A stretch of DNA of 15,997 bases from JBBROS01 sp043748985 (GCA_043748985.1 JAYVEG010000093.1:1-15997), one strand, 5' to 3'. Positions 1-7,044 are shown, counted from the first letter of the stretch. The notes: a model not told the origin generated them from the sequence alone. Program-made: numbers and translations.

Positions 1-443
1 TCGGCGAAGGTCTGGACGTCGTCTTCCAGCGTGGCGATGGCGGGGCGGGGCAGGCCGTTCATGAGGCCGCGCAGGACGATGTTCTCGCGGCCGGTCATCT
101 CGGGGTTCATGCCGAGGTTGGGGTCGAGCAGGGCACCGATGCTGCCTTGGACATGCACCTGGCCGACGGCGGGCTCGTAGATGCCGGCGAGTGTTCGCAG
201 CAGGGTGGTCTTGCCGGCGCCGTTATGGCCGACGAGGCCGAGGCGCTCGCCGCTGCGCAGGCGAAGGCTGACGCTGCGCAGGGCCTGGACGACGATCCGG
301 CGGCGGTTGTCTTCCTGCAGGCGGCCGCTGGCGACGGCGAAGACGGTGCGTTTCAGGCTGCGGCTGTTGCCGTGATAGATGGGAAACTCGACATCCACGG
401 CGTCGACGTCGATCGCGGCCGTGCGGGCGGCGAGGGCGATCAT
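1..443 (-). CDS. Polysaccharide ABC exporter, ATP-binding subunit (Wzt/KpsT type), partial
   Basis: This is the N-terminal part (about 147 codons) of an ABC ATPase that continues beyond the left edge. The ATG at 443-441 overlaps the TGA of the upstream permease (ATGA), which fixes the start and indicates translational coupling. Visible elements are an N-terminal strand (VDVEFPIYHG), a Walker A motif GHNGAGKTT near residue 78, then GSIGALLDPNLGMNPEMTGRENI. That last block (alpha, GF/LxxELTGxENI) is typical of ATPases that drive export of O-antigen, capsule or other lipid-linked polysaccharide through an ABC-2 permease. Signature, Walker B and any C-terminal carbohydrate-binding domain lie outside the window. 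Family membership is well supported by the motif and the neighbour. The exported polymer is unknown. Confidence 0.9.
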   Translation of the reverse strand, partial: MIALAARTAAIDVDAVDVEFPIYHGNSRSLKRTVFAVASGRLQEDNRRRIVVQALRSVSLRLRSGERLGLVGHNGAGKTTLLRTLAGIYEPAVGQVHVQGSIGALLDPNLGMNPEMTGRENIVLRGLMNGLPRPAIATLEDDVQTFA

Positions 444-1303
444 ACCCAGAACGCCAGGCGGCCGCGCACCCGGACGAAGGCGACCCAGGCGAGGCCGACG
501 AGCATGGCGCTGTAGGCGAGGGCGGAGAGCCACACGACCGGTTCCGGCGCCATCCCGAACAGCGGGGCGCGGACGATCTCGAGCAGGCTGAAGAACGGGT
601 TGAGCGGCAAAAGCTGGCGTTGCACGCCGGTCAGCAGCTCGGGCTTCCAGATGATGGGGCTTATGAAGAAGGCGATCTGCATGACGCTGCCGACGATGGG
701 CGGGATGTCTCGGAAGCGGGCGCAGAAGGCGCCGAGCAGCAGGCAGGCTGCCATGCCGTCGAGCAGCCAGACGGCGATGCCCGGCAGGACGAAGATGGCG
801 TGCCAGCCGGGCCAGACGTCGAACCAGATATAGACGGCGATGATGACGAGGACGTTGTGCGCCAGGACGAGCGTGTTGCGGACGAGCACGCGAGCGGCAT
901 AGAGGGTGAATGGCATGCGGATGGCGCGGATCATGCCTTCGGCGCCCAGGAAGCAGGTGCAGGCCTCGCCGACCAGGGCGGCGAGATAGTTCCACAGCAC
1001 AAGCGAGAGCGCGAGGTAGGGCAGGTAGTCGTGCAGCTGCATCTTGAACAGCGCGGAATAGAGCACGCCGAGGGCTGCGACCATGACGGCGGTGGATAGG
1101 GTGAGCCAGAACGGGCCGAGGACGGATCCGCGATAGCGGAGGCGGATGTCGAACCAGCCGAGTGCTGCAGCGAGTCGCCACAATCGTGCGGCGCCCACGA
1201 CGTCATCGATGGCCTGGGTCTGGCGGGCGCGCCAGGTCAGGTCCGACTGGAGCAGGAGATCGCCAGCGGGCAGCGGGGCGGAGGCGGGGTGAGATACGCT
1301 CAT
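440..1303 (-). CDS. Polysaccharide ABC exporter, ABC-2 permease subunit (Wzm/KpsM type)
   Basis: This is the inner-membrane permease partner of the ATPase that overlaps its 3' end. From the ATG at 1303 it has 287 residues, close to the family's usual 260-290. It shows an amphipathic N-terminal stretch (WFDIRLRYRGSVLGPFWLTLS), about six hydrophobic segments, and the C-terminal block FFISPIIWKPE followed by LNPFFSLLEIVRAPLFG. That block is the conserved ABC-2 exporter signature found in O-antigen and capsule permeases. The start is uncertain. In-frame ATGs at 1345 and 1372 would add 14 or 23 residues, and none of the three has a clear Shine-Dalgarno. I chose 1303 because the added residues are basic and unlike the family N-terminus. 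The pair probably exports a cell-surface polysaccharide; its substrate genes lie outside the window. Confidence 0.88.
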   Translation of the reverse strand: MSVSHPASAPLPAGDLLLQSDLTWRARQTQAIDDVVGAARLWRLAAALGWFDIRLRYRGSVLGPFWLTLSTAVMVAALGVLYSALFKMQLHDYLPYLALSLVLWNYLAALVGEACTCFLGAEGMIRAIRMPFTLYAARVLVRNTLVLAHNVLVIIAVYIWFDVWPGWHAIFVLPGIAVWLLDGMAACLLLGAFCARFRDIPPIVGSVMQIAFFISPIIWKPELLTGVQRQLLPLNPFFSLLEIVRAPLFGMAPEPVVWLSALAYSAMLVGLAWVAFVRVRGRLAFWV

Positions 1304-1588
1304 GGACCGCGCGGCAGTAGCCCATCGCAGTGGGCGTCGCAACATGGCGGGCGCGGTGTCTCCCGGATGCAACGGCTGCCGGCTAAATATGGGGTCGGGG
1401 GGCAGATGCCGATTGCGCCGAAAGCATTGTCGGGTTAACGCCTTGAACGTGGTTCCTGCTGAGGGGCTTCAGCGACGGTGCGCAAGCTGCCGATCGGTTC
1501 GATGTGTTATCCGGCCGCTGCTGCGGTCGCCTGAAATCGGGTCGCGCTGCGGCCTCGGCCTAAAGCGGCCGCTCTGACGGAGGCATGT

Positions 1589-2974
1589 TTGACCGTCCCA
1601 TCGTTCGTGCGTGTTGCCGGCTGCCTGGCCGCTGTCGCCCTTTTGAGCGCGTGTTCAGCGGGTCCGAAGATTTCGGCGCAGCAGGAGTCTACGCAGTATC
1701 GTTCCCGCGCTGGGCGAAACTACACGCCGCCGGGTCCGGCGAGCGATCCCTGGGGTCCTTATATTGCCGAGGCGTCGGGCAAGTTCGACGTTCCCGAGCG
1801 TTGGGTGCGCGAGGTGATGCGTCAGGAGTCCGGCGGCAACCTGTATGGTCGCGGTGGAAACCTGATCACGTCGGGTGCCGGGGCCATGGGCCTGATGCAG
1901 GTGATGCCGGCGACGTATGACGAGATCCGGGCGCGCTACACGGAGCTGGGGGACGACCCCTATGACCCGCACAACAACATCCTGGCGGGCACGGCTTATA
2001 TCCGTGAGATGTACGACATTTATGGGTCGCCGGGGTTCCTGGCTGCGTACAATGCCGGGCCGGGCCGGCTGGACGACTATCTGACGCGCAACCGCACGCT
2101 GCCGGAGGAGACCCGGCGCTACGTGGCGTCCATCGGCCCGCGGATTTCCGGATCCGAGCCGCGGACGCCTTCGCCTGGGCAGCAATATGCGATGAACGCG
2201 GTGCCGTTCAGCATTCCGGACGGCACGCGGTATGCCAGCAGCAGCCGCTATAGCGCTCCTGTAACCGGAGCGCCTGTGAGCGGACCGGTGATCAAGTTGA
2301 ACCCGCAGCCGGCCTATACGCCGGCGCCGGTGCAGGTGGCCACGGCGGCGGCGCCGAGCCGGTCGGGCTCGCCTTATATCGTGCTGCGCGCGCAGCCGGT
2401 GGAGGTGGCGGAGCTGCCTGATCCGCGGCCGGCGGTTGTTGCCGCGCCGGTGGTGTTCGCACAGATCCCGGAGCCGCCGCGCTATGCGCCGTCACCGGAG
2501 GCTCCGCGGTACGCGGCTGCGCCGGAGGCACCGCGGTATGTGCCGGAACCGGCACGTTACGCCGCTGTCTTGCCGGAGCCGCCGCGTTATGCGCCGCAGC
2601 CGCGCAGCCAGCAGCAGATGGCCGCGGCCTCGTTGGTGCCGGTGTCGCCGCGTGGGTTTTCGTTGATCGCGCCGGCGAATGCGGAGCCAATCGGCGTGCA
2701 CCGCAGCGGCTATACGCCGGGCGGGTGGGCGATCCAGGTGGGTGCGTTTGCCAATGAAGGGCTGGCGGCGTCGGCCACGGCGTCGGCCAAGGGTCAGGCG
2801 CGGGACGTGCTGGGCGCGGCGCGATCCAGTGTTACGGTGGTGCGGCAACCGCATGGCATGCTTTATCGGGCGCGGCTGTTGGGCATGTCGCGGGACACGG
2901 CGGCGCAGGCGTGCGAGCGTCTGGCGCGGAGCCGGACGAGCTGCATGGTTGTCAGCCCGGACGCTCAGTCGTAG
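1589..2974 (+). CDS. Lipoprotein lytic transglycosylase with SLT and SPOR domains
   Basis: Predicted murein lytic transglycosylase that cleaves peptidoglycan glycan strands in the periplasm. The start is TTG at 1589, five bases after GGAGG; an ATG at 1585 is out of frame. The N-terminus is a lipoprotein signal ending in the lipobox LSAC, so Cys22 should be lipidated. The SLT domain (about residues 58-170) has the catalytic Glu80 in MRQESGGN, then GAMGLMQVMPATY and FLAAYNAGPGRLDDY, the family's three motifs. Residues 200-345 are Pro/Ala-rich and contain repeated PRYA-type units. The C-terminus (about 378-458) is a SPOR-like domain starting GGWAIQVGAFAN, a fold that binds glycan strands lacking stem peptides at the division site. 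It therefore resembles a septal hydrolase, partly RlpA-like in layout but with an SLT catalytic domain. It appears to be a single-gene unit, converging with the L,D-transpeptidase gene. Confidence 0.93.
   Translation: MTVPSFVRVAGCLAAVALLSACSAGPKISAQQESTQYRSRAGRNYTPPGPASDPWGPYIAEASGKFDVPERWVREVMRQESGGNLYGRGGNLITSGAGAMGLMQVMPATYDEIRARYTELGDDPYDPHNNILAGTAYIREMYDIYGSPGFLAAYNAGPGRLDDYLTRNRTLPEETRRYVASIGPRISGSEPRTPSPGQQYAMNAVPFSIPDGTRYASSSRYSAPVTGAPVSGPVIKLNPQPAYTPAPVQVATAAAPSRSGSPYIVLRAQPVEVAELPDPRPAVVAAPVVFAQIPEPPRYAPSPEAPRYAAAPEAPRYVPEPARYAAVLPEPPRYAPQPRSQQQMAAASLVPVSPRGFSLIAPANAEPIGVHRSGYTPGGWAIQVGAFANEGLAASATASAKGQARDVLGAARSSVTVVRQPHGMLYRARLLGMSRDTAAQACERLARSRTSCMVVSPDAQS
2468..2602 (+). repeat. 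In-frame Pro-Arg-Tyr (PRYA-type) repeat stretch inside the transglycosylase gene
   Basis: The DNA encodes four PRY-containing units and one degenerate ARY unit (PEPPRYAPS, PEAPRYAAA, PEAPRYVPE, PARYAAVL, PEPPRYAPQ), spaced about 8-10 residues apart. The nucleotide units are similar but not identical. They are a coding tandem repeat that forms a Pro-rich linker between the SLT and SPOR domains. The basic and aromatic residues recur regularly, which suggests selection on the protein rather than simple slippage. Confidence 0.8.
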
Positions 2975-3011
2975 CGCGTTTGGGTCGATGTCGCAGGCTG
3001 GCCCTGAGATG

Positions 3012-3094
3012 ATCGAGGGCTTCGTGGCCGGGTTTGATCCGGCCATCCGCCGGGTGGCTGCAGATGCCAGAGGATGACCGGCTTATCGAGGGCT
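3012..3094. repeat. REP-like palindromic intergenic element flanked by a 10-bp direct repeat
   Basis: Between the convergent transglycosylase and transpeptidase genes lies a perfect 7-bp palindrome TGGCCGG/CCGGCCA (3025-3031 and 3039-3045, 7-nt loop), overlapping a second imperfect hairpin (3042-3058). Read as protein it gives strings such as VAGFDPAIRR and, on the other strand, DGRIKPGHE. I recognise these as the spurious peptides produced by dispersed palindromic repeats common in alphaproteobacterial intergenic DNA. A perfect 10-bp direct repeat ATCGAGGGCT lies at 3012-3021 and 3085-3094. The stem may also end transcription from one or both sides, although no T-run follows it. Confidence 0.45.
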
Positions 3095-3580
3095 GACTTC
3101 GATCCCAGTCAGTCCGGCGGCCAGGACGTCCAGCAGGTCTGGCAATGCGAGGGCTATGCACCCCTCCGTGGAGTCGTAGCCGGGGCGTGCGACGTGGAGG
3201 AAGATGGCGCTGCCGCGTCGTTTGGCCACGGGAGCGTCGTTCCAGCCAAGGATGCCGATGACGTCGTAGATGGCGTCGGGGCGCCATAACGCTTCGTGCC
3301 GGGCCGGGTAGGGAAGGCGGACGGGCTTGTTATAGGCGGTGTCGTCGGGGTCGTCGCACCAGCCGTCATGGGGGGCGAGCGGCATCACAGGGACGGATGC
3401 GCGGGGGCGGGGCAGGCGGTCGGCGCGGTAGAGCACGCGGCGCAGGGGCAGCAGGCCAGTGGGGGTCGCGTCGTCGCCTTCCATCTTCGCCGGGTTGATG
3501 CCGGCCTTGCCGATGGCGGCGCGATAGCGGCGGCCGGTGAGTAGCAGCAGGCGTTCGGGGCCTATGGTAGCCGTGGTCAT
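3083..3580 (-). CDS. Small YkuD-type L,D-transpeptidase (COG3786-like)
   Basis: A 165-residue protein with the active-site region of the YkuD L,D-transpeptidases: His129 in IFLHVARPGYD, then STEGCIAL with the putative nucleophile Cys141. The usual form is S/T-H-G-C. The TEGC variant and short His-Cys spacing fit the small COG3786 group rather than ErfK/YbiS proteins. Members crosslink peptidoglycan stem peptides or attach proteins to them. Residues RYRAAIGKAGI and EGDDATPTGLLPLRRVLYR match the family's substrate-cleft region. No signal peptide is visible, which is common in this subgroup. The start is the ATG at 3580, overlapping the TGA of the upstream gene (ATGA) and preceded by AAAGGGAT. 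An ATG 12 codons upstream (3616) lies inside the neighbour and is less likely. Confidence 0.88.
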   Translation of the reverse strand: MTTATIGPERLLLLTGRRYRAAIGKAGINPAKMEGDDATPTGLLPLRRVLYRADRLPRPRASVPVMPLAPHDGWCDDPDDTAYNKPVRLPYPARHEALWRPDAIYDVIGILGWNDAPVAKRRGSAIFLHVARPGYDSTEGCIALALPDLLDVLAAGLTGIEVSPR

Positions 3581-4128
3581 ACGATCCCTTTCTCGAGTAT
3601 CTCGGTGCGGCGCCACTCATAGGAGGCTTGCTGGTAGGCGGCGGCTCCCCGGCTGGGCTCGGTATTGGCCAGCATGGTGGGGGATTGCAGCCATTCAGGG
3701 GTGGTGGTTGCAAGGGTCGTGTAGGCGGTGCCTTCGAGGGTGCCGGGGGTTACGGGCTGGATCCCGGCCTCATTGGACAAGGACATGCCGGCGGGGACGG
3801 AGGGGCGGGAAAGGTCCGGCTTCATCGAGATCAAGGCTTCGACGATGCCCATGAAGCCGGCCATAAGGGCGCCGGCCGGGCCGCCGGTCAGCATGGCGCC
3901 CATCACTCGCATTGGGGCAGGGATAGTTTCGCCGGTGATGGCCCGGTAGATCATGCCGACCACCGGCACATGATGCAGGGGGTTGAGGCCGCGGAAGAAC
4001 TCGTCGCGGGTGATGGCGATGGGGGTGGGCCAGAGCTGATCCGGGCCGATGGGCCCCGCGCCATCTGGCGGAGTTGCGTATCCAAAGAGCCGGGAGGCAG
4101 GGTCGGGGCCTTGTGTGGGGGGGATCAT
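3577..4128 (-). CDS. Conserved-looking protein of unknown function next to L,D-transpeptidase
   Basis: I cannot assign a function. The 183-residue protein has a Pro-rich start, a distinctive motif RGLNPLHHVPVVGMIYRAI (about residues 46-64), then TGETIPAPMRVMGAML and a Gly/Ala-rich hydrophobic stretch (about 78-100) that could lie on or in the membrane. The tail is polar, with TPEWLQSP and YEWRRTEILEKG. I have the impression that proteins with the NPLHH..PVVG..YRAITGE motif recur in Acetobacteraceae beside this kind of gene, but I cannot check this. Its TGA overlaps the ATG of the L,D-transpeptidase gene, and it lies 40 bases after ribA on the same strand, so the three genes probably share a transcript. 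The ATG at 4128 follows only a weak GGGG Shine-Dalgarno. Confidence 0.75.
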   Translation of the reverse strand: MIPPTQGPDPASRLFGYATPPDGAGPIGPDQLWPTPIAITRDEFFRGLNPLHHVPVVGMIYRAITGETIPAPMRVMGAMLTGGPAGALMAGFMGIVEALISMKPDLSRPSVPAGMSLSNEAGIQPVTPGTLEGTAYTTLATTTPEWLQSPTMLANTEPSRGAAAYQQASYEWRRTEILEKGIV

Positions 4129-4168
4129 ACCCCGGGGATCAGCAAGGGGCGTGCCAGGTTCAGGGGTG

Positions 4169-5314
4169 TCAGAGGAGGTGGCCGAAGCGCTTCGCCTTGG
4201 TGGCGAGGTAGTGGTCGTTGACGCCGTTAGGGGCGATGACCAGGCCCTCGCGCCCGGCGATGACGATGCCGCAGGCGGCCAGGGCGGTGAGCTTATCGGG
4301 GTTGTTGGTCAGCAGGCGGATGGCGCCGATGCCGAGCTGTTCGAGCATGGTGGCGGCGACCAGGAAGTTCCGCTCGTCCGCGTTCCAGCCCAATGCGCGG
4401 TTGGCGTCGACGGTATCGAGGCCGCGGTCCTGCAGGGCGTAGGCGCGAAGCTTGTTTGCAAGGCCGATGCCGCGGCCCTCTTGTGCGAGATACAGCAGCA
4501 CGCCGGAGCCCTCGGCTGCCATGCGCTGGAGTGCGGAGCGGAGCTGGGGACCGCAGTCGCAGCGCAGGCTGCCGAGAAGGTCGCCGGTGAAGCACTCGGA
4601 ATGCAGCCGAACCAGAGGGGCCGGCCCGGCGGCGGCGGCGTGTTCCGGCTGGCCGACCAGGATCGCGAGATGTTCGATCCCTGCATCCGGCGCGCGGAAG
4701 GCGATGATGCGGGCGTCGGGCGCGTCCTCGAGCGGGACCCGCGCCTCGGCGACGCGCACCAGGCGGGCGGCCTCGCGGTCGGGGTGGCTGAGGACGTCCG
4801 CGGCCTCGACGCAGAGCAGGTTGCGGGCGGCGGCCATGCGGGCGCCGTCAGGGCGCAGCGGGGCGGCGAGGATTGCGGGCAGGAGGCGGGCCAGTTTCAC
4901 GAGTGCCAGGGCGGCGGGCGCCAAGGCGGGGGCGGGGGCGAGTTCGGGCGGGTCGCGGATGATCTGCTCGGCGGTGGGGTCGGCGTAGGCGCGCAGCAGG
5001 GTGGGCGTAGAGAGATCGCCCGTGCGGATCGCGATCACCAGGCGGTTCGGTTCGACGGGGCGGCGCAGCAGGGCGGCGGCGCGGACCGGGGCGAGGAGAA
5101 GGACCGGCAGGCCGGCCGAGAGGGCGTGGAGGTCGTCGAGGCCCGCGGCGCTGGCGGCTTCTGCGGCCAGGACGACCAGCGGCTGCTCGCCGCGCAGGAT
5201 GAGCGGCACGCCACGGCGCAGCTCGGCCGTGGCCCGGTGGACGGCGCGCAACCGGAGCAGGGCGGAGTCCGGGGGCGGTAAAACGCCGGCGGGTTGCTGA
5301 AGGTCGGGTGGCAT
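4169..5314 (-). CDS. ribA: GTP cyclohydrolase II with degenerate RibB-like N-terminal domain
   Basis: The C-terminal half (about residues 200-381) is GTP cyclohydrolase II, which converts GTP to 2,5-diamino-6-ribosylamino-pyrimidinone phosphate in the first step of riboflavin synthesis. Zinc ligands are Cys241, Cys252 and Cys254 in HSECFTGDLLGSLRCDCG. GTP-site motifs QEGRGIGLANK, AYALQD (Tyr292), DERNF (Arg315) and LLTNNPDK all match the E. coli enzyme. The N-terminal half (about 25-195) follows the outline of DHBP synthase (ELRRG, an ALSAG.PVLLLAP block, YADPTAEQ, then a late ARLLPAILAAPLRPDGA block). It lacks the acidic DxEDRENEGD active-site segment, so it is probably not catalytic. The start is the ATG at 5314 without a clear Shine-Dalgarno; an upstream ATG at 5425 would add 37 unconvincing residues. 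No FMN riboswitch was recognised upstream. Confidence 0.92.
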   Translation of the reverse strand: MPPDLQQPAGVLPPPDSALLRLRAVHRATAELRRGVPLILRGEQPLVVLAAEAASAAGLDDLHALSAGLPVLLLAPVRAAALLRRPVEPNRLVIAIRTGDLSTPTLLRAYADPTAEQIIRDPPELAPAPALAPAALALVKLARLLPAILAAPLRPDGARMAAARNLLCVEAADVLSHPDREAARLVRVAEARVPLEDAPDARIIAFRAPDAGIEHLAILVGQPEHAAAAGPAPLVRLHSECFTGDLLGSLRCDCGPQLRSALQRMAAEGSGVLLYLAQEGRGIGLANKLRAYALQDRGLDTVDANRALGWNADERNFLVAATMLEQLGIGAIRLLTNNPDKLTALAACGIVIAGREGLVIAPNGVNDHYLATKAKRFGHLL

Positions 5315-5484
5315 GGGTTCGGCAGTTATGCGCTTGGATGCGAGGGTAGGCAAAGCGGGTGAGCGGATGCCTGCGCGAGAGACTTGCGAACTGGCATGAT
5401 GTCGGCGCACATTCCGGCCGCTCACGAGGATGTGTGCATACGCTCTCGAAGAAGTTGCGCTGCGGCGCGTTGTTCGAGCGAACG

Positions 5485-5516
5485 GGCTGCATCACGAAGT
5501 GCTGTGTGATGCAGCC
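5485..5516. promoter_or_regulatory. Perfect 11-bp inverted repeat between ribA and the response regulator
   Basis: The arms GGCTGCATCAC (5485-5495) and GTGATGCAGCC (5506-5516) are exact reverse complements separated by 10 bases. The centre-to-centre distance of the arms is 21 bp, two helical turns, which fits a dimeric regulator bound to one face of DNA. As RNA it would form a strong stem-loop in either direction. It lies 47 bases before the response-regulator ATG and about 170 bases upstream of the ribA start. There is no T-run, so an intrinsic terminator is unlikely. It could be an operator or an mRNA leader structure. Confidence 0.5.
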
Positions 5517-5563
5517 GGATCAACCCGGGCCTGAGATGGGCCCAGTCTGAGGAAGGTTTCTGA

Positions 5564-6277
5564 ATGGCGGGCGAGCGTCCCATCCTGATCATCGACGACG
5601 ATGCCACGTTGCGCGAGACGCTTGTCGAGCAGCTGGAAGTCGACGGTGAATTCGCGGCGTCGGAGGCCGGCACGATCAGCGAGGCCGAGGCGTTGGTCAC
5701 GGCGCGTGATGCGCGGTTCGATGCGCTGATCCTCGATGTCACGTTGCCCGATGGCGACGGGCGGGATCTTTGTGCGAGCCTGCGGAAAGCCGGGCTGCGG
5801 ATGCCGATCATCATGCTGACGGGGTCGGATGACGAGGCGGACGTGGTACGGGGGCTCGATGCCGGGGCAAACGACTACATCGCCAAGCCGTTTCGGTTGG
5901 CGGAGCTGTTGGCGCGGCTGCGGGCGCAGGTGCGGATCTTCGAGAACTCGGAGGATGCCGTGTTCACGATCGGGCCGTATACGTTCCGGCCGAGTGCAAA
6001 GCTGCTGCAGGAGCCGGTGAAGAACCGGCGCATCCGACTGACGGAGAAAGAGGCGGCGATCCTGAAGTTCCTGTATCGCGCCGGCACGCGGCCGGTGGCG
6101 CGCCAGGTGCTGCTGAACGAGGTGTGGGGCTATAATGCCAACGTGACGACTCATACGCTCGAGACGCACATCTATCGGCTGCGGCAGAAGATCGAGCCGG
6201 ATCCCGGCAATGCGCGGTTGCTGGTGACGGAGGGCGGCGGTTATCGGCTGGATCCGGAGGGGGTCGTGATCGCATAG
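5564..6277 (+). CDS. OmpR/PhoB-family response regulator
   Basis: A 237-residue two-component response regulator. The receiver domain (about residues 5-118) shows the acidic pocket at 11-13 (IIDDD), the phospho-acceptor Asp58 in LILDVTLPDGDG, Thr86 (IMLTGSDD) and Lys108 (DYIAKPF). The C-terminal winged helix (about 135-233) has LTEKEAAILKFLYRA, the recognition-helix region TTHTLETHIYRLRQKIE, and the wing LLVTEGGGYRL, all typical of the OmpR/PhoB DNA-binding domain. The start is well placed: ATG at 5564 seven bases after GAGGAAGG. No histidine kinase lies in the window, so its partner and signal are unknown. A perfect inverted repeat lies just upstream and could be involved in its control. It converges with the SDR gene 26 bases downstream. 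Confidence 0.95.
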   Translation: MAGERPILIIDDDATLRETLVEQLEVDGEFAASEAGTISEAEALVTARDARFDALILDVTLPDGDGRDLCASLRKAGLRMPIIMLTGSDDEADVVRGLDAGANDYIAKPFRLAELLARLRAQVRIFENSEDAVFTIGPYTFRPSAKLLQEPVKNRRIRLTEKEAAILKFLYRAGTRPVARQVLLNEVWGYNANVTTHTLETHIYRLRQKIEPDPGNARLLVTEGGGYRLDPEGVVIA

Positions 6278-6302
6278 CCGGGTCGCGCCCGACCGTGCCG
6301 GC
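6277..6302. terminator. Short GC-rich hairpin between convergent genes, possible bidirectional terminator
   Basis: Between the stop codons of the response regulator and the SDR gene, GGTCG (6281-6285) pairs with CGACC (6290-6294) over a 4-base loop. An alternative outer stem pairs GCCGG (6277-6281) with CCGGC (6298-6302). There is no flanking T-run. Its position between two convergent genes is the main argument for a termination role. Confidence 0.25.
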
Positions 6303-6303
6303 G

Positions 6304-7044
6304 TTAGGTGGGGAAGGCGCCGCCGTTGGCGTGCATGGTCTGGCCGGTGAGGTAGCGGGCCTGGGGTCCGCAGAGGAATGCGACCAGGGCGGCGACTTCT
6401 TCCGGTTGGCCACGGCGGCCCAGCAGAGTGTGGTGGAGCGCGTGCAGGGCCGGGGTGCCGCCGGTGCTGGCGCCGCGGATGGTGTCGATCAGGCCGGGAA
6501 CGACGCAGTTCACGGTGATGGGCGCGAGGTCGTGCGCCAAGGCGCGGGTAAGGCCTGAGAGGCCGGATTTGGCGGCGATGACGTGGGCGCGGCCCGGCGA
6601 GCCGGTATGGGCGGACATTCCGCCGATGTTGACGATGGCGGCGGCGGGGGATTGCTTCAGCCAGGGAAGGGCGGCCTGCGTGCAGAGGAAGGCGCCGTCG
6701 AGGATGGTGGCAAGGACCTCGCGCCATTCGGCGTAGGGGATTGCGGCGAAATCGGTCTCACGGCGGATGGCGGCGTTGTTGACCAGGATGTCGATGCCGC
6801 CGCCGGCCGTGGCGGCGGCTTGCATCAGGTCGGCGACGGCGTGCTCGTCGGTGACGTCGGCAAGGTGGACGTGCGCGGTGCCGCCTTCCGCGCGGATCAG
6901 GGCGGCGGTCTCTTCCACGAGGTCTTTCGACGATTTGGCGGAGACGACGACGGTTGCGCCCATGCGGGCGAGGTCGAGCGCGATGCAGCGGCCGATGTTG
7001 CGCGCGGCGCCGGTGACGATCGCGGTCTTGCCGGCGAGGTTCAT
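6304..7044 (-). CDS. SDR-fold protein lacking the classical catalytic tetrad
   Basis: A 246-residue protein of the short-chain dehydrogenase/reductase fold. The nucleotide-binding part is intact: TGAARNIG (residues 11-18), a DVT block near 63-65 and NNAAIRR near 89-95. The C-terminal GLIDT and YLTGQTMHANGG are also family-typical. By alignment to the standard SDR pattern (NISS...YxxxK) the active site is altered. The Asn position is Ile114, the Ser position is Gly142, the Tyr position is Val155 (in RAHVIAAK), and only Lys159 remains. I recall related SDRs carrying RAHV..AK, so this looks like an established subgroup rather than a sequencing error. Its ATG overlaps the TGA of the PrpD-like gene (ATGA), so the two are probably co-translated. 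It may bind NAD(P)(H), but classical hydride-transfer chemistry is doubtful. Confidence 0.88.
   Translation of the reverse strand: MNLAGKTAIVTGAARNIGRCIALDLARMGATVVVSAKSSKDLVEETAALIRAEGGTAHVHLADVTDEHAVADLMQAAATAGGGIDILVNNAAIRRETDFAAIPYAEWREVLATILDGAFLCTQAALPWLKQSPAAAIVNIGGMSAHTGSPGRAHVIAAKSGLSGLTRALAHDLAPITVNCVVPGLIDTIRGASTGGTPALHALHHTLLGRRGQPEEVAALVAFLCGPQARYLTGQTMHANGGAFPT

Noticed and set aside
1373..1588. Promoters for the transglycosylase and exporter genes
   Set aside because: No convincing -35/-10 pair could be recognised on either strand, although transcription must begin near here in both directions.
2468..2602. Short repeats that could suggest a CRISPR array
   Set aside because: The units are in-frame protein repeats without uniform repeats or unique spacers.
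4049..5281. 410-codon open frame on the + strand
   Set aside because: It is antisense to ribA, and its Gly/Arg/Ala-rich composition follows from the G-skewed third positions of the real gene.
5315..5563. FMN riboswitch upstream of ribA
   Set aside because: None of the conserved FMN-element segments could be found on the - strand here.
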